The notes under the pieces: generated by a model | Database searches by the model: none | Told to the model about the DNA's origin: nothing | The model's input: only the letters and a program-made list of their open reading frames with translations | In this document: piece by piece, positions 1 through 10,255 of the stretch | Position numbering within the stretch: position 1 is the stretch's first letter | How the letters are laid out: the number at the start of each line of letters is the position of its first letter | Position numbers and translations under genes: made by a program | Origin: Roseomonas sp. AR75 | GTDB taxonomy: Bacteria > Pseudomonadota > Alphaproteobacteria > Acetobacterales > Acetobacteraceae | Direction of reading: 5' to 3' | Length of the DNA: 64,000 nucleotides | NCBI RefSeq assembly: GCF_005222815.1 | Contig: NZ_STGB01000002.1 | Span: forward strand, 186,001-250,000

Positions 1-243
1 ATCGCGCGCCGGCCGACCGTGATCCTCGTCACCCACGACCTCCGCGAGGCCGCCTTCCTGTCCGACAGGGTGCTGGTGATGTCCTCCCGTCCCGGCCGCA
101 TCATTGCGGAGCGCGTTGTGGACTTCCCGCGGCCGCGCACGCTGGAGGACACCTACAAGCCGGAGTTCGTCTCCCTCGTGCATGACCTGCGCGAGTACAT
201 CAGTGCCGCCCGGAAGGGCGAGGAGGTCGCCCATGCCCAGTGA
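1..243 (+). CDS. ABC transporter ATP-binding protein, NitT/TauT type (C-terminal part)
   Basis: This is the last 80 residues of an ATPase whose start lies left of the window. The frame is open from base 1. The visible part carries the H-loop (VTHDLREAAFLSDRV) and the basic tail typical of SsuB/TauB/NrtD-like nucleotide-binding subunits, which power uptake of nitrate, sulfonates, taurine or related small anions. Walker A, Walker B and the signature motif are outside the window. The permease gene starts inside this gene's 3' end (11-base overlap), so the two are co-translated. The substrate cannot be told from what is visible. Confidence 0.85.
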   Translation: MARRPTVILVTHDLREAAFLSDRVLVMSSRPGRIIAERVVDFPRPRTLEDTYKPEFVSLVHDLREYISAARKGEEVAHAQ

Positions 244-1120
244 GGCCGCACTCGCGCCCGGCGTGGTCGCCGGCGACAACGGCATGTCGCCGGAGGCGCT
301 GCGGCGCCTGGAATCCATGGCCGCCGCCGCGCGGCGCCGCCGCCGGCTGCAGACCGCCCTGCCCTGGCTGGTGATCATCGGCATGTTCCTGGTGTGGGAA
401 ATCGCGGTCCGCGCCTTCGACGTGCCGGAATTCGTGCTGCCCGCGCCCAGCGCCATCGCCGCCAGCATGGTGAAGTGGTGGTGGCCGCTGATGGACAATG
501 CCTGGCAGACCACGATGACGACGCTGATCGGCTTCGGCCTGGCGATCGTCTTCGGGCTGCTGCTGGGCATCGCCATCGGCAGCTCGACGCTGCTCTATCA
601 CGGGCTCTATCCGCTGCTGATCGGCTTCAACTCCATCCCGAAGGTCGCGGTGGTGCCGATCCTGGTGATCTGGTTCGGCATCGGCACGGTGCCCGCCGTG
701 ATCACAGCCTTCCTGATCAGCTTCTTCCCCATCGTGGTGAACGTCGCCACCGGCATCGCGACGGTGGAGCCGGAGTTGCGCGACGTGCTGCGCGCGCTGG
801 GCGCGCGGCACACCGACATCATCCGCAAGGTCGGCCTGCCGCGCGCGATGCCGTATTTCTTCGCCTCGCTGAAGATCTCGATCACGGTCGCCTTCGTCGG
901 CTCGATCATCGCGGAGACGGTCGCGGCGAACAAAGGCATCGGCCACCTGATGATCCTGGCCTCCTCGCGCTTCGACGTGCCGCTGGTCTTCGCGGGGCTG
1001 ATCGTCACCGCGATCCTCGGCGTGGTGCTCTATGTCATCGCCGTGGCGATCGAGAACCGCACCACCGGCTGGGCCATGCGCGGGCAGAACGACCAGCAGG
1101 TGAAGTTCGGCGGCGCATGA
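233..1120 (+). CDS. ABC transporter permease, NitT/TauT (SsuC-like) family
   Basis: A 295-residue inner-membrane permease that partners the preceding ATPase. The N-terminus is cytoplasmic and Arg-rich, followed by about six hydrophobic segments. The EAA-type loop that docks on the ATPase is visible (LRALGARHTDIIRKVGLP, around residues 185-202). The family imports nitrate, sulfonates, taurine or thiamine precursors with a periplasmic receptor, which is not in the window. I chose the ATG at 233 because it overlaps the ATPase stop and gives the normal family length; the frame stays open further upstream but only as an antisense-like extension. Confidence 0.88.
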   Translation: MPSEAALAPGVVAGDNGMSPEALRRLESMAAAARRRRRLQTALPWLVIIGMFLVWEIAVRAFDVPEFVLPAPSAIAASMVKWWWPLMDNAWQTTMTTLIGFGLAIVFGLLLGIAIGSSTLLYHGLYPLLIGFNSIPKVAVVPILVIWFGIGTVPAVITAFLISFFPIVVNVATGIATVEPELRDVLRALGARHTDIIRKVGLPRAMPYFFASLKISITVAFVGSIIAETVAANKGIGHLMILASSRFDVPLVFAGLIVTAILGVVLYVIAVAIENRTTGWAMRGQNDQQVKFGGA

Positions 1121-1127
1121 CGGCGTC

Positions 1128-1154
1128 GGGGAGCGGGGCGCCTCCCCGCTCCCC
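1128..1154. terminator. hairpin between convergent genes
   Basis: A perfect 11-bp inverted repeat (GGGGAGCGGGG / CCCCGCTCCCC) with a 5-base loop lies between the permease stop (1120) and the stop of the convergent membrane protein (1163). The position suits a bidirectional terminator. There is no T-run on either side, so termination strength is uncertain. Confidence 0.5.
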
Positions 1155-1162
1155 CGCCGCGA

Positions 1163-2728
1163 TCAGCCGCGGCGCAGCGGACACAGGGCCAGCGGCCCAC
1201 CGATGCTGGTCGTCAGCCGGCGGCACGCCGCGAAATCGGCGACAAGCCCGTGGCGCGCCAGCGAAGCGGCCACCGGCGCCTCGCCGCCCGGCGTCATCAG
1301 CACCAGCAGGCTGCCCTCATGGGTCGCGATGCGCTGTGCGATCTCCCCGTCGAACCCGGTCACGAGGCGTCCCGCCGGATCGTCATGCGCGACGATGCGC
1401 AGGAACGGCACCTCCGGCGGGAAGAAGGGGATGACGAAAGCGTTCGGCCTCCAGCCGCGATGCCAGCCGGGCACGACCACCAGCGCATCGTCCAGCGCCA
1501 TTCCCTCGGGCGGTGCCACTGCGACGAAGGGCGACCAGAGCGCGCCCGCCCAGGGGATGCGGTCCCGGTTGCTCGGCTGGATCGGCAGCACCACGAGCAT
1601 CAGCGCCAGCGCCAGCAGCCGCGCCGCGCGCCCCGCCAGCGGCAGGAACCCGACCGCCGCGACGACGGCAAGCGGCGCCAGCATCTCGAGCGGGATGGCG
1701 TAGCGATAGATCGAGAACAGGTAGAGCCAGATCAGGTAGCCGGCCGCGATGGTGAACAGCACGAACAGCGCCGCGCGGCGCTCCGCCAGCAGGTTGGCGG
1801 CGCGCGGCCGCAGCAGCGCGAGGACGAGGCCGGCCGGCACCAGCACATAGGCGACCAGCAGCTTCGGATCGCGCACCGGGCTGTCCACGCGCCAGGGCAT
1901 GCGCAGCATCACCCAGGGATAGACCAGGGCCTCCCACAGGTCGCGCGGCAGCGCGTGGCGCGTGCGCATGTCGGCGATCGGGCCGAGGGGCGAGCGGAAG
2001 ACGTGGTTGAAATAGGGAAACAGCGGATTGCCCGTGGTCTCCCACAGATGCCAGAGCCAGAAGCCGGATGTCGCGAGCACGCCGATCGCGCCGCCCAGCC
2101 CATAGGCCAGCATGGCCGCGACGCGCCGCCCCGGCGTCAGCAGCAGCGCGAGCCCGATGCCTGCGGCGAAGACGATCACGGTCTGCTTGAGACCCACCCC
2201 AGCGCCGGCAGCGATCCCCGCCAGCACCAGCAGCGGCAGGGCGCGGGAGGCCGGACCAGCGAAGACGAGGTCGGCGCGGCGCAGGATCAGCCACATCGCC
2301 AGGAAGACCGGCAGCGCCACCAGCGCGTCGTAGTAGGTCGTGCCGAGAACGTAGAGCGAGCCCGCGCCGAGCATGCCGACCAGCGCCGGCACCACCGGCG
2401 GCACGCCGGCGCGCCGATCCAGCACATGCCCCGCGATGCCCCACAGCAGCAGCCCGCTCAGCCCGTGCAGCGCGCCGAGGAGGAAGGTCAGCGCCGCGCC
2501 AGGCAGCACCCGGTTGCCGAGGTGGAAGGGCAGGTCGAGCAGCGGGTTGAAATAGACGTGGAAATCCGCCGCCAGGAGGTCATGCCCGTGGCGCCCATGC
2601 AGCCAGGCATGCGGGTTGTAGAAGTGGTAGTGCAGCAGGTCCCAGTTGTCGTCCTTGCCGAGCGCCACCGCCAGCAGCCCGAAGCCCAGCGGGAAGCCGA
2701 GCGCGGCGAGGATGCGCAATCCGCTCAT
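1163..2728 (-). CDS. polytopic membrane protein, GT-C glycosyltransferase-like
   Basis: A 521-residue protein with about ten hydrophobic segments. After the first helix there is an acidic periplasmic-type loop (DDNWDLLHYHFYNPHAWLHG, about residues 26-45), resembling the first loop of GT-C enzymes that use lipid-linked sugars. No specific family is recognised with confidence. The ATG at 2728 overlaps the stop of the upstream membrane gene by four bases (ATGA), so the pair is translationally coupled. A role in modifying an envelope glycan or lipid is inference from topology and pairing only. Confidence 0.6.
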   Translation of the reverse strand: MSGLRILAALGFPLGFGLLAVALGKDDNWDLLHYHFYNPHAWLHGRHGHDLLAADFHVYFNPLLDLPFHLGNRVLPGAALTFLLGALHGLSGLLLWGIAGHVLDRRAGVPPVVPALVGMLGAGSLYVLGTTYYDALVALPVFLAMWLILRRADLVFAGPASRALPLLVLAGIAAGAGVGLKQTVIVFAAGIGLALLLTPGRRVAAMLAYGLGGAIGVLATSGFWLWHLWETTGNPLFPYFNHVFRSPLGPIADMRTRHALPRDLWEALVYPWVMLRMPWRVDSPVRDPKLLVAYVLVPAGLVLALLRPRAANLLAERRAALFVLFTIAAGYLIWLYLFSIYRYAIPLEMLAPLAVVAAVGFLPLAGRAARLLALALMLVVLPIQPSNRDRIPWAGALWSPFVAVAPPEGMALDDALVVVPGWHRGWRPNAFVIPFFPPEVPFLRIVAHDDPAGRLVTGFDGEIAQRIATHEGSLLVLMTPGGEAPVAASLARHGLVADFAACRRLTTSIGGPLALCPLRRG

Positions 2729-4296
2729 CGCAGGCGCCACGCGGCGACCGTCGTGCCCGACGGCAGCAGGCGCCGCGCCCCCGGCTCGGTCTCCAGCGCG
2801 CGGTCGGCGGCGCTGCCCGGCGCCACCAGCACGACGCCGGGTTGCAACCGGCGCAGCCGGTCGTCCTCCGGCAGCGCGTCCTCCGTGCCTAGGAAGGGAC
2901 GCCCGGCGAAATAGGCCGCGAAGATCGCCGCGAAGCCGAGCTCGCCGACCGAGGCGATACCGCCCGGCACGTCCTGCGCGCCGATGGCGTGCGCGACCTG
3001 CCGCGCCGCCAGGACCGCCGGGTTGGGCCGGCCGAGCACCGCGACCGCGATGTCGTGCCGCAGGGGCAGCAGGAAGGCGAGCAGCAGCAGCAGCGCCGCC
3101 AGCGCCCGCCGCAGGTCGCGCCAGCGCCCCTCCCCGGCCAGGGCGAAGGCCATGCCACCGGCCGCCGCCAGCATCAGCGGATAGGCCAGCATCAGGTAGC
3201 GCGCCTCGCCATTCGACAGCACCGGCAGGTAGATCGCCGTCAGCATCGCCGCCGGCAGCAGCGCGAAGCGCCAGGCATGCGCGCCACCCACCACCGCCAG
3301 CGGCGCCAGCAGCAGCGCGACGAGGCCGAGCCCGATGGCGTCGAAGCCGCGCAGCGTGACCAGGCTGCGCTCGAGATTGTTGCGCATGACGCGCCCGAGA
3401 TGCCGGAGCGACGCCGCATCGGCCCAGGGCGACCAGGCGGCATAGGGCATCTCGGTCGCCTCCTCCCACGCCGTCACGCGGCCCTCGCGCGGTGCATGGA
3501 AGGTCGTGAAGGCCGGGTGCGGCGGATCGAAGCGCCCGCCCGCGGCGGCGACATAGGACGGGCCGACCAGGGCAAGGTTGACGGCACCGCTGGTGCCGAA
3601 GCTCGGCTTCCCGTACTGCGCGGACAGCGCGCCGATCCAGGGCGCGGCGACGAGCAGCAGCACGACGGCGCTGCGCAGGGTGGGCCCCGCAGCCCGCCAG
3701 CCGGCGCCGCCCGCCGCCGCATGCCAAAGGCCGCAGAGGGCCACGAGGCCGAGGCCGAGCGGCAGCGCGACCGCCTTGGCGTAATAGGCCAGACCGAACA
3801 GCAGGCCGACCAGCGCCTGCTGCCGGAAGCGCATGACCCAGCCCGGCTGCAGCGCCGCCGCCAGCCCGCCCAGCAGCAGGCCGCTCACCAGCAGGTCCGG
3901 CGTGATGATGCGCACCGACCAGGCCAGCGCGAAGGCCAGCAGGCAGAGCCCGCCCACTGCCCGCGCCGCCGACGGCACGCCGGCGGCGCGCAGGAAGGCC
4001 ATCGCGCCGCCCAGGAACAGCAGCGCGGAACCCGCCATCGCCAGCCGCGCCGCGCGCAGCGCGTCGCCTGTCAGCGGCTCCAGCGCGGCCACCAGCCAGG
4101 GCAGCAGCGGCCCCCAATAGCCGCTCAGCGCCAGGTCCCAGGCGCCGGACCGCCAGTGCCGCGCGATCATCAGGTAGCCGATCGCGTCCGGGTTCAGCCG
4201 GTCCGGATTGACCGCCGCGGCGAGCCCGAACAGCACCGCCGCGGTGAGCAGCAGCAACGCGGGCAGCAGCCTTCCCTCGGCGCGCAGCACGGCCAT
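2725..4296 (-). CDS. polytopic membrane protein, PMT/ArnT-like GT-C glycosyltransferase
   Basis: A 523-residue membrane protein with a first transmembrane helix (residues about 12-30). A loop beginning NPDAIGYLMIARHW (about residue 35) matches the usual position of the catalytic Asp of dolichyl- or undecaprenyl-phosphate-sugar transferases (PMT/ArnT family), and around ten more hydrophobic segments follow. It is first in a two-gene unit with the 1163-2728 protein. The upstream 137 bases separate it from the divergent dgoK. Donor and acceptor are unknown, and the family call rests on topology plus the loop motif. Confidence 0.6.
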   Translation of the reverse strand: MAVLRAEGRLLPALLLLTAAVLFGLAAAVNPDRLNPDAIGYLMIARHWRSGAWDLALSGYWGPLLPWLVAALEPLTGDALRAARLAMAGSALLFLGGAMAFLRAAGVPSAARAVGGLCLLAFALAWSVRIITPDLLVSGLLLGGLAAALQPGWVMRFRQQALVGLLFGLAYYAKAVALPLGLGLVALCGLWHAAAGGAGWRAAGPTLRSAVVLLLVAAPWIGALSAQYGKPSFGTSGAVNLALVGPSYVAAAGGRFDPPHPAFTTFHAPREGRVTAWEEATEMPYAAWSPWADAASLRHLGRVMRNNLERSLVTLRGFDAIGLGLVALLLAPLAVVGGAHAWRFALLPAAMLTAIYLPVLSNGEARYLMLAYPLMLAAAGGMAFALAGEGRWRDLRRALAALLLLLAFLLPLRHDIAVAVLGRPNPAVLAARQVAHAIGAQDVPGGIASVGELGFAAIFAAYFAGRPFLGTEDALPEDDRLRRLQPGVVLVAPGSAADRALETEPGARRLLPSGTTVAAWRLR

Positions 4297-4433
4297 CCCC
4301 TCCGCCGGTCACGCAACGGTTGCAGGCTTGCACGAGGCGCGCGCCGGTGGAAGGCCGGTGCGGCGTCGCACGCCCGCGCGATGCGGCACCGGGCCGCTTG
4401 CGCTCCGCCGCCGGGCGGCCCATCCCTGGCGGC

Positions 4434-5315
4434 ATGATCGGCGTCGACTGGGGCACCACCAGCCTGCGCGCCTACCGGCTGGGGCCGGGCGGCGCGGTCA
4501 CCGACCGGCTGGACCGGCCGGGCGGAATCCTTACCGTGCCCGCCGGCGGCTTCCCCGATGCGCTGCGGGAGGCGATCGGCCCCTGGCTCGCGGCGGGCGA
4601 GGCGCGCGTGCTGCTCTGCGGCATGGTCGGCAGCCGGCAGGGCTGGGTCGAGGCGCCTTATCTGCGCTGCCCCGCCGGCCCGGCCGAGATCGCCGCCGCC
4701 ACCGTTCCCGTGCCGTTCGAGGGCGCAGAGGTCCGCCTGGTGCCGGGCCTGACGACCGAGGACGCGGACGGCGTGCCCGACGTGATGCGCGGCGAGGAGA
4801 CCAAGCTGGTCGCGCTCGCCATCGGGCTGGATGACGGGCTGGCCTGCATGCCCGGCACGCACAGCAAATGGGCGCGGCTGGAGGCCGACCGCGTCACCCA
4901 CTTCACCACCCACATGACCGGCGAGGTTTTTGCGGCGCTGTCAACGCATACGATCCTGGCGCGCACCAGCACGGATGGCCCGCCGCGGCCGGAGGCCTTC
5001 GCGCGCGGCGTGGCGCGCGCCCGGCAGCAGGGCGGGCTGCTGCATCACCTGTTCGGCACCCGCGCGCTGAACCTGATGGGACGGCTGAAGGAGGCGGAGA
5101 CGCGCAGCTACCTCTCGGGCCTGCTGATCGGGCACGAGATCGCCGCCGCGCTGGCGGAACGGCCCACGACGCAGGTGGAACTGGTCGGCGCGGCGGAGCT
5201 TGCCGCGCTCTACGAGGACGCGCTGCGCATCGCGGGCGTCACGGTGCGCAGGCACGACCCCGACCTGGTCGCGGCCGGGCTGCACCAGATCGGACGGAGC
5301 CTCGGATGGGCCTGA
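4434..5315 (+). CDS. dgoK: 2-dehydro-3-deoxygalactonokinase
   Basis: A 293-residue cytosolic kinase of the DgoK family. It phosphorylates 2-keto-3-deoxy-D-galactonate at C6 with ATP in the De Ley-Doudoroff branch of galactose/galactonate breakdown. Visible family marks are the N-terminal phosphate-binding start IGVDWGTTSLRAYR, the block MRGEETKLVAL in the middle and PGTHSKWARL after it. I start at ATG 4434, which places the GVDWGTT motif at the usual N-terminus. It overlaps dgoA by 10 bases, so kinase and aldolase are made together. Confidence 0.9.
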   Translation: MIGVDWGTTSLRAYRLGPGGAVTDRLDRPGGILTVPAGGFPDALREAIGPWLAAGEARVLLCGMVGSRQGWVEAPYLRCPAGPAEIAAATVPVPFEGAEVRLVPGLTTEDADGVPDVMRGEETKLVALAIGLDDGLACMPGTHSKWARLEADRVTHFTTHMTGEVFAALSTHTILARTSTDGPPRPEAFARGVARARQQGGLLHHLFGTRALNLMGRLKEAETRSYLSGLLIGHEIAAALAERPTTQVELVGAAELAALYEDALRIAGVTVRRHDPDLVAAGLHQIGRSLGWA

Positions 5316-5926
5316 AGGACTGGCTTTCGCGCTGCCCGCTGGTCGCCATTCTGCGCGGCGTGAAGCCGGCGGACGTCGAGGCCATCGGCGACGCGCTGCT
5401 CGCCGAGGGCTTTGCCGTCATCGAGGTGCCGCTCAACTCGCCGGACCCGCTGGAGAGCATCGGCCGGCTGGCCCGGCGCTGCGGCGACCGCGCCCTGGTC
5501 GGCGCCGGGACCGTGCTCGATCCCGCCGATTGCACCCGCATCGCGGAGGCCGGGGGGCGGCTGGTGGTGACGCCGCATGCGGACCCCGAGGTAGTGCGCG
5601 CCGCGAAGGAAGCGGGCATGCTCGCCGTGCCCGGCTTCTTCACGCCGGGCGAGGCCTTCGCGCTGCTCAAGGCGGGCGCTGACGGCCTGAAGCTGTTCCC
5701 CGCCGAGGCCGCCTCCCCCGCGGTGCTGAAGGCGCTGCTGGCGGTGCTGCCGAAGGGCACGCCGATCCTGCCGGTGGGCGGGATCGATCCCGGCACCATG
5801 GCGCCCTGGCGCGCCGCCGGCGCCGCTGGCTTCGGCATCGGCAGCGCGATCTACCGCCCCGGCGACGCCGCCGCCACCGTCGCGGCAAAGGCCCGCGCCC
5901 TGCAGGCCGCGCTGCCCGGCGCTTGA
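5306..5926 (+). CDS. dgoA: 2-dehydro-3-deoxy-6-phosphogalactonate aldolase
   Basis: A 206-residue class I aldolase of the KDPG/KDPGal family. It splits 2-keto-3-deoxy-6-phosphogalactonate into pyruvate and glyceraldehyde 3-phosphate. The Schiff-base lysine is K129 in DGLKLFPAE and the catalytic glutamate is E40 in VIEVPLNSP. The VPLNSP block is characteristic of DgoA rather than Eda. It follows dgoK with overlapping reading frames. No galactonate dehydratase is next to it, so the upper step must be encoded elsewhere or done by another enzyme. Confidence 0.9.
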   Translation: MGLKDWLSRCPLVAILRGVKPADVEAIGDALLAEGFAVIEVPLNSPDPLESIGRLARRCGDRALVGAGTVLDPADCTRIAEAGGRLVVTPHADPEVVRAAKEAGMLAVPGFFTPGEAFALLKAGADGLKLFPAEAASPAVLKALLAVLPKGTPILPVGGIDPGTMAPWRAAGAAGFGIGSAIYRPGDAAATVAAKARALQAALPGA

Positions 5927-5951
5927 AGTCCAGCGCCCGCGCATCTATTGC
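5923..5951 (+). promoter_or_regulatory. candidate sigma70-type promoter for the TRAP genes
   Basis: TTGAAG (5923-5928), a 17-base spacer and TATTGC (5946-5951) lie 45 bases upstream of the dctP-like start. The -35 element overlaps the dgoA stop codon. Prediction from sequence only. Confidence 0.35.
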
Positions 5952-5995
5952 GGAAGGGTGGCCGCAGGGCCGCGACCTGGGAGGCAACGAACATC

Positions 5996-7045
5996 ATGAT
6001 CGCCCGCCGATCGCTTCTTCTCGCGGGGGCCGCCGGCCTCGCCGCGCCCGCGCTGGTGCGTCCGGCCTCGGCGCAGGAGGTGACGCTTCGCCTGCACCAC
6101 TTCCTGCCCGCGGTGTCCAATGTCCACCGGCACTTCCTCATGCCCTGGGCGCAGAAGATTCAGACCGAGAGCGGCGGCAGGCTGCGCATCCAGATCTTCC
6201 CCTCGATGCAGCTCGGCGGCGCGCCGCCGCAGCTCTACGACCAAGCGCGCGACGGCGTGGCCGACATCATCTGGACGCTGCCCGGCAACACCCCCGGCCG
6301 CTTCCCCAAGGTCGAGGTGTTCGAACTGCCCTTCGTGGCGCATCGCCTGGCGATGCCGAACGCCAAGGCCTGCTGGGAATTCACCGAGAAGCACCTGCGC
6401 GACGAGTTCCGCGAAGTCCACCCGATCACCGTCTGGGCGCATGACGGCGGGCAGATCCATTCCAACAAGGAAGTCCTCCGCATGGAGGACCTGCGCGGCC
6501 TGAAGCTGCGCTTCCCCACACGCCAGGCCGGCGAGGCGCTGCGCGCGCTTGGCGCCGCGCCGATCGGCCTGCCCATCCCGCAGGTGCCGGAGGCGCTGAG
6601 CCAGCGCGTGATCGACGGCGCCGTGGTGCCGTGGGAGGTGGTGCCCTCGATCCGCCTGCAGGAGCTGGTGAAGAACCACACGGAGATCCCGGGCAGCCCG
6701 ACGCTCTACGCCGCCACCTTCATCCTGGCGATGAACCCGGCGAAGTACCAGGCCCTGGCCCCCGACCTGAAGCGCGTGCTGGATGCGAATTCCGGTATGG
6801 TGGCGGCCGAGATGGCGGCGAAGGTCTGGGACGAGCAGGGCCCGGTGGTGCGCGCGATGGTGGAACGCCGGCGCGACAACAAGATCGTGCAGATCAGCGA
6901 AGCCGAGAAACAGCGCTGGATCGAGACGACGAAGCCGGTGATCGACAGCTGGGTGGCCGGATCGCGCGAGAAGGGCTTCGACGGCGCCGCGCTGCTGGCC
7001 GATGCCCGCGCGCTGATCGCGAAGAATTCCGGCGGGGTCGGCTGA
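5996..7045 (+). CDS. TRAP transporter substrate-binding protein (DctP family)
   Basis: A 349-residue periplasmic receptor. It opens with a twin-arginine-like export signal (MIARRSLLLAG, cleavage probably after ASA near residue 26), followed by a DctP fold beginning VTLRLHHFLP. The arginine-containing strand LKLRFPTRQAGE is where the family binds the substrate carboxylate. I start at ATG 5996, preceded by GGGAGG at 5979-5984. It heads a P-Q-M set. The ligand is probably an organic acid: the flanks (dgo genes upstream, pca genes downstream) suggest a sugar acid or an aromatic acid, but the sequence does not decide. Confidence 0.9.
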   Translation: MIARRSLLLAGAAGLAAPALVRPASAQEVTLRLHHFLPAVSNVHRHFLMPWAQKIQTESGGRLRIQIFPSMQLGGAPPQLYDQARDGVADIIWTLPGNTPGRFPKVEVFELPFVAHRLAMPNAKACWEFTEKHLRDEFREVHPITVWAHDGGQIHSNKEVLRMEDLRGLKLRFPTRQAGEALRALGAAPIGLPIPQVPEALSQRVIDGAVVPWEVVPSIRLQELVKNHTEIPGSPTLYAATFILAMNPAKYQALAPDLKRVLDANSGMVAAEMAAKVWDEQGPVVRAMVERRRDNKIVQISEAEKQRWIETTKPVIDSWVAGSREKGFDGAALLADARALIAKNSGGVG

Positions 7046-7058
7046 GCCGGACGCGACG

Positions 7059-7565
7059 GTGAGCGTGGAGGCACGGGACGCCGGGCCGCCTGCCGGCCCG
7101 GTGCCGCTGCTGGCGCGCGCGCTGGCGTTCCTTGGCGGTGCCTCGCTGCTGGTCGCGGCCTGCATGACGACCGTCTCGGTCGTGCTGCGCTGGCTGACCA
7201 GCCAGCCGATCCGGGGCGATTTCGAGATCGTCTCCATCGCGTCGGGTGTCGGCGTGCTCGGCTTCCTCGCCCATGGCACGCTGATGCGGTCGAACATCCT
7301 GGTGGACAGCTTCACCACCTGGCTGCCCCGGCGCGTGACCGGCGTGATCGACGCATTCTGGATGCTGGTCTGGGCGGGGCTGGCGCTGTGGATCGCGGAG
7401 CGGCTGGTGCTCGGCGCCTGGGACAGCTGGCGCAGCGGCACGCGCACCATCGGCCTGCTCGCGCTGCCTTACTGGTGGGCTATCGGCCTCGGCGCGCTGT
7501 GCTTCGCCGCGACCGCGCTGGCCGCGCTGTGGTGGCTGCCGCGGCTGGTCCGCGGGCGCATCTGA
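7059..7565 (+). CDS. TRAP transporter small membrane subunit (DctQ family)
   Basis: A 168-residue protein with four hydrophobic segments, the usual DctQ topology. It joins receptor and large permease into a sodium-driven carboxylate importer. It starts with GTG at 7059, 13 bases after the receptor gene, and its stop overlaps the start of the large subunit by one base (TGATG), so Q and M are coupled. Confidence 0.88.
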   Translation: MSVEARDAGPPAGPVPLLARALAFLGGASLLVAACMTTVSVVLRWLTSQPIRGDFEIVSIASGVGVLGFLAHGTLMRSNILVDSFTTWLPRRVTGVIDAFWMLVWAGLALWIAERLVLGAWDSWRSGTRTIGLLALPYWWAIGLGALCFAATALAALWWLPRLVRGRI

Positions 7566-8887
7566 TGGCACCGGAATTCGTCCTGGCCGCGACCGGCTTC
7601 GCGGTGCTGCTCGGCCTGATCGCCATCCGCGCGCCCGTGGGCCTCGCGATGCTGCTGGTCGGCATCGGCGGCTATGTCCACATTCTCGACTGGTCCGCGC
7701 TGGCGAATTATCTGAAAGCGACGCCCTACCACCTGTTCGCGAACTACACGCTCTCGATCATCCCGCTGTTCATCCTGATGGGCGCGCTGGCGGAGCGCGG
7801 CGGGCTGGCGCGCGACCTGTTCGCCGCGGCGAATGCGCTGGTCGGGCGCAAGCCCGGCGGCATGGCGATGGGCGTGATCGGCGCCTGCGCCTGCTTCGGC
7901 GCGGTCTGCGGCAGCTCCGTCGCCACCACAGCCACCTTCGGCCGCGCCGCGCTGCCGGAGCTGCGCCGCTACGGCTACGATGCCGGCTTTTCCACCGGCA
8001 CCATCGCGGTGGGCGGCACGCTCGGCATCCTGATCCCGCCGAGCGTGATCCTGGTGGTCTATGCCATCAGCACCGAGCAGAACATCGCCAAGCTGTTCAT
8101 GGCGGCGCTGATCCCCGGCGCGATCGCGACGGTCCTCTACCTGCTCGCCATCGCCATCGTGGTGCGGCTGAAACCCGCCTTGGCGCCGCCGGGCGCCGTG
8201 CCGACCGGCGCGGAGAAGCGCGCGGCCTTCCTCAACGTCATCCCCGTGCTGCTGATCGCCGTGGTGGTGGTGGGCGGCATCTATGGCGGCGTCTTCACGC
8301 CGACGGAAAGCGCCGCGGTCGGCGTGATCGCGACGCTGCTGGTCGGGCTGCTGCGCGGCACGCTGCACGCCCGCCACGTGAAGGAAGCGCTGTTCGCCAC
8401 CGCCGAGACGACGGCGATGATCTTCGTGATCCTGCTCGGGGCCGAGGTGTTCAACGCCTTCCTGGCCCTGACCCAGGCGCCGGACCTGCTGGCGCTGTGG
8501 ATCACCGAGCAGGATTTTCCGCCCTATGGCGTGCTGGCGCTGCTGCTGCTGGCCTACATCATCCTCGGCGCGGTGATGGACGAGCTGGCGATGATCCTGC
8601 TGACCCTGCCGGTGTTCTTCCCCGTGATCACCGCGCTGGATTTCGGGCTCAGCACGGAGGAGACGGCGATCTGGTTCGGCATCCTCGTGCTCTGCGTCGT
8701 CGGCATCGGGCTGACGGCGCCGCCGATCGGGCTCAACGTCTTCGTCATCTCCGGCCTGGCGAAGGACGTGCCGATCGCCCGCACCTACAGGGGCGTGCTG
8801 CCCTTCCTGGCGATGGACGTGATCCGCCTGGTGCTGCTCGCGGCTTTCCCGGCGCTGTCGCTGTGGCTGGTCGCGCTGCTCAGTTGA
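7565..8887 (+). CDS. TRAP transporter large permease (DctM family)
   Basis: A 440-residue inner-membrane protein with about twelve hydrophobic segments. Family-typical stretches are GSSVATTATFGRAALPEL and GGTLGILIPPSVILVVYA, which form part of the elevator-type transport domain. It completes the P-Q-M transporter. The start at 7565 is fixed by the one-base overlap with the small subunit. pcaF follows after only 49 bases, so the transporter could be cotranscribed with the aromatic pathway. Confidence 0.92.
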   Translation: MAPEFVLAATGFAVLLGLIAIRAPVGLAMLLVGIGGYVHILDWSALANYLKATPYHLFANYTLSIIPLFILMGALAERGGLARDLFAAANALVGRKPGGMAMGVIGACACFGAVCGSSVATTATFGRAALPELRRYGYDAGFSTGTIAVGGTLGILIPPSVILVVYAISTEQNIAKLFMAALIPGAIATVLYLLAIAIVVRLKPALAPPGAVPTGAEKRAAFLNVIPVLLIAVVVVGGIYGGVFTPTESAAVGVIATLLVGLLRGTLHARHVKEALFATAETTAMIFVILLGAEVFNAFLALTQAPDLLALWITEQDFPPYGVLALLLLAYIILGAVMDELAMILLTLPVFFPVITALDFGLSTEETAIWFGILVLCVVGIGLTAPPIGLNVFVISGLAKDVPIARTYRGVLPFLAMDVIRLVLLAAFPALSLWLVALLS

Positions 8888-8936
8888 CGGCGGGCCGGGC
8901 CAGGGGCAAGCCCTGCCACACAGGAGGACCCATGCC

Positions 8937-10145
<1,209 letters not shown>

Positions 10146-10172
10146 GTTTCGGCTCCGTCCCCCACTGTTCTT

Positions 10173-10214
10173 CTCCCTCCCCCGCCACTTCGCGGGGGAG
10201 GGTCGGGGTGGGGG
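10173..10214 (+). repeat. dispersed GC palindromic repeat, copy 1
   Basis: An 11-bp perfect inverted repeat (CCCTCCCCCGC / GCGGGGGAGGG, 10175-10185 and 10192-10202) is followed by the tail TCGGGGTGGGGG. It lies between pcaF and pcaDC. The same stem-plus-tail design recurs at eight other intergenic sites in the window. Confidence 0.85.
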
Positions 10215-10255
10215 AAACCCACTCACGCAACTCCTTTTCGGAGCGAGCACAAGCA

